From Microbulbifer variabilis (GTDB lineage: Bacteria > Pseudomonadota > Gammaproteobacteria > Pseudomonadales > Cellvibrionaceae): a DNA stretch of 64,000 bases. The notes under the pieces were generated by a model. The model was not told where the DNA came from. It saw only the letters and a program-made list of their open reading frames with translations, and made no database searches. The stretch is taken from positions 4,310,501 to 4,374,500 of the forward strand of contig NZ_CP092418.1 in assembly GCF_023716485.1 (NCBI RefSeq), given 5' to 3'. A program made the translations under genes and the position numbers. Of this stretch, positions 27,400 to 38,500 are shown in pieces (position 1 is the stretch's first letter; every line of letters starts with the position of its first letter).

Positions 27400-28380
27400 C
27401 TACTTCTTATTGGTTTTCTGGGCGCCCATGGCGAGGCGCTCAATAACAATGACGTCGCCAAGATCGATGCTGCCGTTGGCATTGACATCACCGTGTCCGG
27501 CTTTTAGTTGATCTTCGCTGGCCTGCTCCAGCCCCATGGCGATACGTTTCACGGTGATGACATCCACCAGATCCACCGTGCCATCATTGTTGAGGTCGCC
27601 ATGCAGGTAATTGGGGTCTGTTCCCCGGGCAAACTCTTCCAGGTTACTCATACCATCGCCGTCGCTATCGAGGCTGGCATCAGCAGCACTGTTGGGGTTC
27701 AGTTTATGGGCAAGCTCGAAGGCATCGGGCATGCCGTCGTTGTCGGCATCACCGGAGTTGGTCATTAGGGTTTGTGCAGATGCTGACATCGCTTCTGTAG
27801 TATCGGTGACTGTGATCACGCCATTGGTAACCGTGTGTGGGATCGTTTCACCACCGATAATGCCATCCGGTGTTGTTGCCAATGTGCTGATTACATCCAG
27901 GGCGGTCACTTCCAGGGTGACCTCCCCAGAATCCGCCAGCAAAACAAAGGGGATATTGGCAATGTTCACAAGACCCGTGGGGGTTGCCTCAGCAGTTTGC
28001 GAGGCGGTGATGACTAGCTTTTTAGTTACTTCCAGTCCTTCCACATAGGCGGAGTGCACCCGCGCAAATTCCGTGCTGTCCCCGGCGGGCACGGTGAAAG
28101 AGTCCACAATAGGCACCACTTGACTGGAGTTGTAGGCGATCTCCACACGGATAGCGCCGAGCGCGGCATCCACTGCGAGATTGTCTTTGTCTATTGCCAT
28201 TACACCACTGAGGTCAACCTGTAACGGCATCGATACTATCGTCTGTGAAACAGCATTCTGGTTGTTGCCGAGGTTGACTGAGGCACTCCCACTAAATGGA
28301 GATTGTTGCGCGATAGACGCAGCGCTTAGGGAAAGGCCCAGGCATGCACCCAGTAATTGATTCCTTGTAACAGCTCTCAT
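27400..28380 (-). CDS. Exported cohesin-like / TSP3 / dockerin protein
   Basis: A 326-residue exported protein (signal peptide ending ASIAQQ). The N-terminal 180 residues resemble a cohesin-type beta sandwich (PLQVDLSGVMAIDKDNLAV and the strand AIRVEIAYNSSQVVPIVDSF). Residues about 212-257 hold a thrombospondin-type-3 / EF-hand-like repeat (DADNDGMPDAFELA, DSDGDGMSNLEEF). The C-terminus is a type I dockerin-like pair of calcium loops (GDLNNDGTVDLVDVITVKRI and GDVNANGSIDLGDVIVIERL). It could dock onto another secreted protein. It overlaps the upstream gene by 4 bp (ATGA) and precedes the lipoprotein gene by 15 bp. Cohesin assignment is tentative; dockerin and TSP3 are clear. Confidence 0.75.
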   Translation of the reverse strand: MRAVTRNQLLGACLGLSLSAASIAQQSPFSGSASVNLGNNQNAVSQTIVSMPLQVDLSGVMAIDKDNLAVDAALGAIRVEIAYNSSQVVPIVDSFTVPAGDSTEFARVHSAYVEGLEVTKKLVITASQTAEATPTGLVNIANIPFVLLADSGEVTLEVTALDVISTLATTPDGIIGGETIPHTVTNGVITVTDTTEAMSASAQTLMTNSGDADNDGMPDAFELAHKLNPNSAADASLDSDGDGMSNLEEFARGTDPNYLHGDLNNDGTVDLVDVITVKRIAMGLEQASEDQLKAGHGDVNANGSIDLGDVIVIERLAMGAQKTNKK

Positions 28381-29594
28381 TGAACAGGCTCCTCCGGCAG
28401 TTCATCTGTGGTCTTGCTACCTACCAAGAATTCCTTCAAGCGGGTCAGGTCCTCTTCGTTAATTTCTGGCGCCATGGATAAACTTTCGATACCGCCCTCT
28501 TTATATAAGTCACACAAGGCGGGGTGGAAGGCGATTTTCCGTTGCAACTCCGCTAGTGGGCCGTTATCCACCACCCAGTTGAGTAGTAGCTGGTCGTACC
28601 CATTCACGGTGCCGCTCAAGTTACAGTCTCCGAGTGCAGATTTATTCAGGGGTACTGCTTGGCCTTTGCCACTATTGATCCCAATACCACGATAGAGCGT
28701 ATTGACCCCTTCAATCCCCTGGTAGAGGCGCACTTGAGCCGCCTCGCCAAAATCACCACGCTGGCCATCAGGCATTGAGCCCTCAATACGCAATAGGGTG
28801 TTATCTGATTCTGAATAAAGATTATTGAGGTCGGCAATTGCCCTTGGAGCCTCGATACCATCACCAACAAAAGCACTCAGTGGATAGCGGGCACCCTCAA
28901 CGGCAATAATTACGAGATCACCGATATTACCTTGTTCAGTATCGATGATGATTTGATCATTAAGATACATTTGGGTATTGCCACTGGAAATATCCAGCTC
29001 AGCATGCACTCCCCCTTTAGCTGTCTCAATGATCAGTGGCACTTCTTCAACTCCCTGGCAATCATCGAAATCGGTATCGGGGCAAGCTGTTTCTTCATCG
29101 GAACTCTCAGAAGTTGCGCTCGGCCTCAGGTAAAAAATTCTTGGACAATAATCGGAGCCAGCATCGGGGCAGACCGTTTCCTCACCAGAACTCTCAGAGG
29201 TTACACTTGGCTTCAAGTAATAATTGGTCTCAGGCTCTAACCCCTGAACTTCCAGCTTCACAATAAAGCGACTCTTAGCTCCATTGACAATATTGGCGAT
29301 GGAATATGGGCGGAATTGACCACTGATTGCCGGGTCCCCGGTATGCACTGGGAACTGCACAACTTCTATATTCGTAGCGGGTGCCGTAGCACCCTCATCG
29401 GTGAATACCGCCAGTGCCGGTGAAGCCTTTTCAGACGTAGTAAATATAATCGACAGCGAGCGGTCAGTGACATCCGCTATCACTAGATCTGATATTTCTG
29501 TAGTTGCTGCATATCCAATCATTGGTGCCAATAAGCTGGTAACAAAAAGACCCCGGGCTTTAAGCAGACGCAGAATAGACTTTTTCCTTTTCAT
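28377..29594 (-). CDS. Exported Fn3-like protein with half-dockerin
   Basis: A 405-residue exported protein (signal ending MIGYAA). The first half contains a fibronectin-III / purple-acid-phosphatase-N-like domain (ISDLVIADVTDRSLSIIFTT, LEVQGLEPETNYYLKPS). Residues 125-153 and 154-182 are a tandem duplication of a 29-residue unit with two cysteines each (TSESSGEETVCPD / TSESSDEETACPD). The C-terminal half includes one calcium-loop dockerin-like motif (GDCNLSGTVNGYDQLLLNW). The start ATG overlaps the stop of the giant gene by one base (TAATG), so the two are translationally coupled. Function unknown; probably an accessory of the giant YD-repeat protein. Confidence 0.7.
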   Translation of the reverse strand: MKRKKSILRLLKARGLFVTSLLAPMIGYAATTEISDLVIADVTDRSLSIIFTTSEKASPALAVFTDEGATAPATNIEVVQFPVHTGDPAISGQFRPYSIANIVNGAKSRFIVKLEVQGLEPETNYYLKPSVTSESSGEETVCPDAGSDYCPRIFYLRPSATSESSDEETACPDTDFDDCQGVEEVPLIIETAKGGVHAELDISSGNTQMYLNDQIIIDTEQGNIGDLVIIAVEGARYPLSAFVGDGIEAPRAIADLNNLYSESDNTLLRIEGSMPDGQRGDFGEAAQVRLYQGIEGVNTLYRGIGINSGKGQAVPLNKSALGDCNLSGTVNGYDQLLLNWVVDNGPLAELQRKIAFHPALCDLYKEGGIESLSMAPEINEEDLTRLKEFLVGSKTTDELPEEPVQ

Positions 29595-32500
29595 TATTCT
29601 GTTACCTCAACTTTGAGCACTCGGGATTCCTCGAGAATTGTTTGGCCATTCCCATCCAAAAAGGTGTGGGTAATCGTTAATTCATAATCTCCTGGGCTTG
29701 TTGATGGTGAAACAGATACATCAAATCCAACTACCCAGCTCAACTCCCCTTGAATAGGGGTTACTGTAAAGTTATTCGGAGTAATCGCAGCATTACTCCC
29801 ACCCACACTGAACTGATATCCGCGCACCTCATAAAAACTAATCGGGTCAAACTGAAAAGATTCAGAGGTTGCAACCGTATCGCCCGCAGGGATAACCAGG
29901 CCACCACCAGAGGACTGGGAACTCAGGTTTATCGTAATTTCATCTCTGGATTTCAGCCCACCTTCACCAGTGGCTTCTACAGCAATCTGATTGGCGCCGT
30001 CCTCCAGAGTGATATCTGCACTGAAAGTACCTTCACTGCCATGAGTCTGTTCAACTATTGCGAATTGGCCATTGACTAGTACCGCTGCATTGAAGTCAGC
30101 AACCGTACCGCTAATCGTCACCTGTGGAGTAGTCACAACTTCGCCATTGTTATGGGAGTCAATCACTACCGTCGGAGGACCTGCCTGGGGCAGCACAACA
30201 TTGATGTCAATATTTCGAACAACACTGTATAGCTCTGAGGAGTCAGCACTCAGGAATTTCATGGTTACAGGCACTGAATAGCTCCCAGGCACAGCATCGG
30301 GTGAGGCATACACATCAAAATAAATTTCCGCAGTAGAATCACTGGAATTCAAATAATAATGGGTAAAATTCACTCCAACACCAGTAGGTAAGGAGCTGGG
30401 AGTGAACTCAAAAGTATCGATTGAATTCATTATTACAGAATCAATAGACAGTAATTCCTTGCCGTCAATAGAAGTACCTAGCTCCAATATATTTTCGTCA
30501 GAAACAGTCAGATCAACAGTGACGCTTTCAAACACCTTAAGTTTGTCATCTTCATCTTCAAACAACATAGATATTGGGAAGGAATATACCCCTGGACTCA
30601 TATTATTTATAAGAGCCATTTCAACAGTAAAAACAAAGCGCCCATCGGAAAGAGATTCGTGACTCCACCAAGGATTTTGCTCCAGGCCTGATGGAGTTTC
30701 ATCTCCCATATGAACTGAAAGCGTCGAGTGTCCACTCCTTATCTCAGCGGGAACAGTAAATTCATGACGGAAATAGGTTTTCCCGCCTTGAGAAAGAGTG
30801 ATCTGCCTAGGTGCTTCATTACTTTGATTAACTAAGTTGAAGCTATGTACCGTCTCCTTCCCGTGCGTACCAGGACCTTTTGCCACAATTTCGATCGTAT
30901 TGTTACCTTCCTGTAGGTCCCAATAGGGCACAGTGAAGTCTTCACCGTCCAGCTTCACGTCCATACCATTAATAGTCAAACTTCCAACAGGATTTTTAAT
31001 GGTTCCTCTAAGAGCTATTGGTAGGGCAGTCACAACCTCTCCCTCTGTATGAGAAGTGATGGTTATTACTGGTGCAGATGGTGGTGTCAAATTAATTGTG
31101 CGCGTTGCAACCGGCTGTAAATATCCCGGAGCATAAAACTCCATAAAGTTACTACCTTCATTCATGGCAAGGCCGTCCCAGGAATAAGTAGCCCCATTCT
31201 TTGTCGGATAATAGATTTGATCATTCATATACATGACCAACTTATTAATTTCGGCTGGTGCCTGGATGACAATAACAGGCTCTGTATTAACAACTTCTCC
31301 CTCTGTGTGGGATGTTACTTCCACTGAGGGCGCATCGACAGAGTCAACAGTTAATGTATAGGTTTTATTAGTGGTCAAACCATTTAATCCGAGTACCTCC
31401 ACATTGATCGTATTAGAACCTTCATTGAGGTCGACAATGGCGGAATAGGTATGATCCATAAAAGGAACATTGCGAATTTGTTCCATTTTTGCCAAAACAC
31501 CATTTACTTTAACGGTAGCTGCAGAATCATTGCTCACACGAATAGAAATACCTGCCCTTGATTCAGGTATAACATCTCCATCTTTATGTGAATACAATGC
31601 GACATCTGGAGCCCCCCTGCTCTCAAATACCGTCATCTTGACCGGGATAAGCATATATGGCTTGAACCCCCCGACATCTACACCCCAATCAATATAGAAC
31701 TCATAGACCCCAGAAACAATTGGCTTGGATGAAAACTTATTGAGAGTCAATCCATATTTATGCTTTAAAGTTTTATACGGATGGGTATTAGAAATAACAA
31801 TCGACATGCTATTCGTATGCGTATCAATAAACGATGGAGCACCAATTAAGCGAACATCCCCGGCAAAAATGCTTCCTATTTCTCTACTACTGGGGAAATT
31901 TAAAGTTTCAATTACCTCACCTTGATATACCTCACCTGAGGCTAGCGTAACCTCAGTAACATGAGGGGTAAAACTTATCGTCTTTGTGGTTGTGAGATCC
32001 GGATTCTCTGCAATAGCTTCAACAGTAATTGAACCGGAGGATAAATCTGTATTATGTGAATAATACCCACCCTCAAAGTGAACAGCACTCTCGCCATTAA
32101 CAAGAATTTCTTTAACAGATTGATTATAGCTGCCTGATACTAAACCAAATGAATAGAGAATATCCTCACTTTCTACTGGGGAATCAATCGTAAATTCTGG
32201 TGCAACTGTAGAAACAGGCACCTCATAGTCAAGCAAGATATCAACAGCGTATACCGAAGAACCATCTCCTGCAGTTAGGACAACAGTAGCAATGCTTTCA
32301 TAATTTCCAGTTAATCCGCTAACAATATCAACATCAATAGATACGCCAAATTTATTTTCATCAATGATAGGTTCAGGGTCAGAGCTTGTAATATTACTTT
32401 CTAACCCATCAATTAGATTAGATTCGTAGTTTACGTCATACGATTTTATATACTCAACCAGTTCATTAGGTACTAATATTGGCCCTAATGCATGCTTAGT

Positions 32501-35500
32501 AACTCCTGGGTTTAACGTAGAGACCTTCAACCTTTGAACATCTAGATTTATAATCTTTGTAGCGATTAACTCACCTTGAGTAAAGGCCTCAATCTTAATA
32601 CTTTGAGTTCCGACATCCAGAGCCAAACGCTCTTTATGTTGACTCCAATCACAATGAGAACCGGATATATTATTATCAGGTTTGCAATAATAACCATACC
32701 TAAACGTCCCATTATCTAATACTGAGGGTTTACCATTCACCAACAGTTCATCAATAATTGGGTCAACTTCACCAAAGATAATTGGATTACTTTGGTTAAT
32801 AACTTGATTGTCATTATGGGAGTTAACCTTAAATGCAACTGGCTGCTGTACATCCAAAGTAATGAAAGAAGTACTTTTTAAGTTATCTCTATTAATAACA
32901 ACAATTTCTACATCATGTAAGCCTACTGGCAATAGAACTTTTGCAGAAAACACTCCATTTACAACAACAGCTTTTACACCATTAACCCAAACAGTTGCAA
33001 AATTATCATCTATAGTGCCACTAACGGTCACTAGAGCTTGCATCTCTCCATTAATTTTTACAGGACTTCCCATCGCCTTACCACCATGACTATGTGAAGT
33101 AACAATAGAAAGAGAGTAATTAGTAGGTGAATTTACAATTTCTACTGGTTCATTGGCATAAACAATATAAGACTCAGTATTATTTAGGTCAAAATCTACT
33201 CCTGAAGGAGCACCATTTTTCCAGCTAGCAGACTCATACCTACCTGATTCACTATTGAAGCGCTGAACACTGCTAACAGTAGTTTCTCCACCAAGGTGTA
33301 GAAGCAGATCGTAAGCGCTAAAATCTCCAGCAATACATGAAAAGCCAATAAGATTAAATCCTGAATTTAGATTGGAATCTGTACATATAACTTCACCTCT
33401 AAAGTCTATTGATGTCTCATCTAGCACGTGAAGAATATAGCCCTCACCTGGCTTAATTAAGAAATCCTCTCCTTGCAATACACTTGATATATACTCTGCA
33501 GCAACAAATGTATCGTTTTCTGAATTGTATTTCTCAATCTTTTGGACGACCTTATTTCCCCCAAGGCTTTCCAGGAAATAATAAGCAGAAATATCCGTAT
33601 TACCTGTAAAGGGATAGTGGAAATAGTTAATACCCTTTCTTAAACGACGCTCACTCAAAAAGGGGTTAGAACCACCTATAACTTCTTTACCATTACTAAC
33701 ACCATCGAAGTCATAATCCTCATCTCCATCTAGAATTCCATCCCCGTCCGTGTCAGGAGTAAGTACTCCAGTACCTAAGAGCTCTTCATGGTTATCATTA
33801 ATTCCATCACCATCGGTATCAGCAAGAACAGGAGAGGTCGCTGCTAAGTATTCATCTAGGTTACTGATGGTATCCCCATCACTATCTAGCAAAGCATCAG
33901 AACCGTCGTTTTGATTTAGACCAAAAACAAACTCTGTACAATCGGGTATACCATCAGAGTCTGAATCCAAAATAGGGCTATATATGATACCTTCAGCTCT
34001 ACATTGGTTACCTGAGCTGAATCGATCTTTGGCAAACATGGGCCAGGATGAGTCCGATAGTCCGCCATTACTTTCTACAAACGCCTTTAACCTACTGCTG
34101 GTATCTCCAATGTAAATGGTTCCATCAATATCAATTATTGGGGGTGCAATATATAAATAACCAAGAGTATGCTTCCACTTTTCAGTACCTGTGCTATTTA
34201 GTGCATATAAATAGCCATTGGTGGTGCCAAAATAGAGAGTTCCATCCTTACTAATCACCGGTGTGTAGGGCACACCCAATGGATCAAATGCCCATTGAAA
34301 TTGTCCTGCTCTATTTAAAGCAAGAACTTCTCCCTTGACAGTACTTGAGTAGACAGAATCCTTCTCGCCAAGGACAACAGACCAGTATTGTGAATAACCA
34401 GTACTCTTTCCCGAATCGTACTTCCACCGTAAGGAGCCACCTTTAGTTAGTGAATATATAAATCCATCATTGGCATAAAAATAAATATCTCCATTCTGAC
34501 CTATGGCAGGGGATGAATTGACACGACCACCCGTCTCATAGCGCCACTTTATGTCACCACTTTCAGAAATAGCACTTAGGTAAGATTGTCCTGAAAATTC
34601 CTCGCCAATATAAATTGTCCCACCTGATGAAATTGCAGGTGAAGATGAAAACCCTGGAGTTCCGAAGCTTTCAGGAGAAACATAGCTCCATCGTAGAGAG
34701 CCACCCTCATTTAACGCATATAGGGTGCGATCAGCAGATGCTACATAAATAGTTCCATCAGAGCCGATACTTGGTGAGGTTTGTATGTCTCCATAAGTTT
34801 TATACTTCCACTTTTCGGTTCCATCTGGGTTAATTGCGTATATTCGATTATCATTCGACCCAACGTACACAGTTCCATCTAAAGCGATCGTTGGAGTGGA
34901 TAAGACGGCCTGGCTGGTTTTAAATTTCCAGCGTACTTCACCGTTAGGGTATATTGAATAAACATCCCCTTCGCGGGTTCCTACATATAGATTACCAGAC
35001 AAGTCAACACTCACCGCTCCCTGTATAGAACCGGATGTTTCCGTATACCAAGCTAATGCCCCTTTATCAGGATTACTTGAATAGGTGCCTAAATCTGATC
35101 CAATAGCGCTCTCTTGACGGTTACTAAATCCATCGGCATCCAGGTCAAGAGATCCATCTTTAGGGTCTAGAGCATTAAGACCGAAGGCTTCTTCATCACT
35201 ATCATCGACGCCATCTCTATCTGTATCAAACAATTTTGGGTCAAGGCCAATAGTTAATTCAGCATTATCATTTAATCCATCACCATCGGTATCAGATGCA
35301 AGAGGATTTAGGCCATGCTGATTAATTTCATCTTTATCAGAAACACCATCTCCATCACTATCAGCAATGGATATAAATGCGTTATTCTTGATTTCATAGA
35401 TATTACTTAAACCATCATTATCATTGTCCTGATCTGCATCTATAGGATCATTTGGATTTAATCCAAGCTGAATCTCTAAGCAATCAGAAATTGAATCGGA

Positions 35501-38500
35501 ATCTGAGTCTAACCCTATAGGAACGACTTGATCTTCAGATTGGGCAATGAGTTTTCCATCTAAATAAATGTAGCTGGTAGTAGAACACTCTGAGAAATCC
35601 TCCTCAAATAGTAGGCTTCCAGAACTCACATATATACTAAATTTATTATCATAGACTTCGCTTCCGCGCTCTTGATATCTCCGCCCATTACCATCATAGA
35701 AATAATCTTTTTCTTTTCCGGCTGTAATACTTTGCGTTAGCCTAGATGCATTATCGAACTTGAAGTTACTACTCTCAGATGAAACTACATAACCATCATG
35801 GTCTAAACCATAGCGTGTTTTCTTGGTTATATTTCCAAGTCTATCATAATCGAATTTATTGAGCGCACTCGATTCTTCAGCCTTTGTTAATAAGCCATTA
35901 TTGTAGTAGTAATTTACAACTGAATTATTTATCTGTTTAGCGGCAATATCACCATACGCGGTGTGAGTAAAGAATGCACTACCCCAGCGACCTTGTGCCG
36001 AACGTAGCCTATGAATATCATCATAATTAGCAACAATATCATTCGAGCTATTTAAAGTATCCGTGATAGATAGAACATTGCCTACAGTATCATAATCGTA
36101 AGTTAGATCTACCAATCCATCAATAGAGATGGATTCTAGGTATAGGCGTTCATTTAATTGGGTCTCAGCTACCTTCCCATTTCCATAAGTAATAGACTTT
36201 AGCTGACCCGTAGGATGGTACTCCACATCTTTAGCATAACTACCCGCTTTGGTAGGCCTACCGAAGGCATTCGGTAAGTAATCTACAACCATAGCGTTTG
36301 GATATCTAATCTGGCTAAGGTTATCAAGACTATCGTATTCGTAGTTAAAAACGTAGCTTTTGGGGATGCCGTAATTTATTAAAAAATCTTCCTGCTTCAA
36401 GTTCCCATTTTCATCATAAGAATAAGTCCATGATGAGCCACCCGAAACTAATGTCTTTATATTGCCGTCTTTATAATATGTGAAAGATGTATCATCAGTT
36501 CCCATTGGTTGATCAATTAATGTCACTCGATATAGATTGTCGTATTTGTAGTACGTAACATCACCATCCGGAGCCTTTACCGATTCAATATTACCAACAG
36601 AATCATAAGTATATTTGGTAATACCAATTTCTGGGTCATACTTACTTTCAAGAAGGAATCTGTCATTGTAGGAATAGGTTCTTTTAAGCTCAATAATGTT
36701 CGACTTTTTCTGAGCGATATCAATTGGCTGGTTAAATAGGTTCCTCTTAAAAGTTGTGTACATGTAATCTGACTGACTAATAGTGTAAATTGAAGAGTCA
36801 GTTAGCCCAATGTTTCTATAAAGATAAATTGTCTCTTTTCCCTTTTCATCTGTAATCGTGACAACCTCATCCTTATAAGAATATGATTTGTAGCTTTCAT
36901 CTGAGTTAGTTTCCTTAACAATCCTACCTAAATTGTCATATTCGAAACTTATTCCACCCTTTTCCTTTTCTGTAAATGGATAAGATTGGTAAATCTTCCT
37001 ACCTAACTCATCAACCATGTACGTTACAGATATAGTCTCCCCAGAAGAAATATCGGTACGATCTGTTCTTACTAGCCTACCCAGCTCATCAAAGTAATCT
37101 AATTGCTCAAAGTTTCCACGTTGGAGTTTCCTGGTATTGTAGGGAATCAATTCTGAAGTATCGGGATCAACAGTTGTCCATCGAGCTTGATAGGTAATGA
37201 TGAGATCATTATTAATTGGATAATCAATGCTCTTTAACCTGTTCATATTATCATATGTATAAGAGGTAGTGCGTCCTTCTGGATCAGTAGATGAACTTAT
37301 CGTTCCTGAATCATTTACAACCCTACTAATGATAATATCTTCCGGGTGTTCTTCTTTTTGAGCAATACCGCGTTTGTAATCAGAAAACCTTTTAACGTTA
37401 TTATTAGCATCTTCAATACTAGAAACATCACCGCTAGAATGATAATTATATTTAGTAATAACACCATTATTATTTTCTTCCTCTAGACTGCCCAAGTCGT
37501 CATATATCTTTATTATTATTGACTTTTCGTCACCCTTGCTTACCTCTTCTCTTATTACATTTCCCAAAATCCATTTTGTAGTATCATTTGAATATTCTAA
37601 CTCTGTTATCCTATCCTGCTGTCCACGAATGTTACTAAATTCTCTTACGATTCTGGGATTTCCATATGCATCATGTGATTTATATTCAACGAAGCGGGAA
37701 TATTCATTTATTGAAATATTAAAAGTTTCTGCGTCATAAGCAACATACTCTCCTGCCAGCATAGGTGCATAAGTGCCTATCTCAATCCAAAAATCTCCGC
37801 TTCCTCCATGCCACATATTTTCATCTGAAATCTTCCTAAGTTCCCATTGATTATTTTTTTGGAAAATTAATACACCAGATTTATCATATCTTTTTTCAAC
37901 ATAAAGAAGACCAATTGATGATCGCTTAAAAAATTTATACTCATGGTCATTAATATTGCTAATATCTTTGCCGGCAAAGAAATACTCAGTTTTTCCAAAA
38001 GGACTCGTCACTGTTGTCTTATCAAATTTAAGACCTGTACTTGTACTGAAACGACTGTGAGTTTTAAAACTATACTCCCATTTAGAACTGCCTGTATTCG
38101 TCGCTCCCGATTGCCCTTCAGTTCTTGATGTAATACCCGAAAGTGTTTTTGTTTTTATTGCCGTAAAGGCTTGGCCATCACCTTTATCGATGTTAACCCT
38201 CTGATAGGTATAATTAATTTTGGCACCATCTGGATACTCCATAGATTCGAGTGCAAAACTGCCGATACCAATAAGTCCATCAGCAGGGTCTTCATCATGA
38301 ATCTCACCAAAATATGAATATTCCCAAGATTTATTATCAGGTCTTTCCACTTTGACCAATTGATATGCAGTTGGATTAAAACCACTTATTGGTTCAAATT
38401 CATATTTCCATTTTGCTCCATTCGCCTCAATAAAATCTAAAAGCCATAGCGTAGAAGAAGTAGTGTCATACTCGAAAGTTACGACAGGATAACTATTTCC

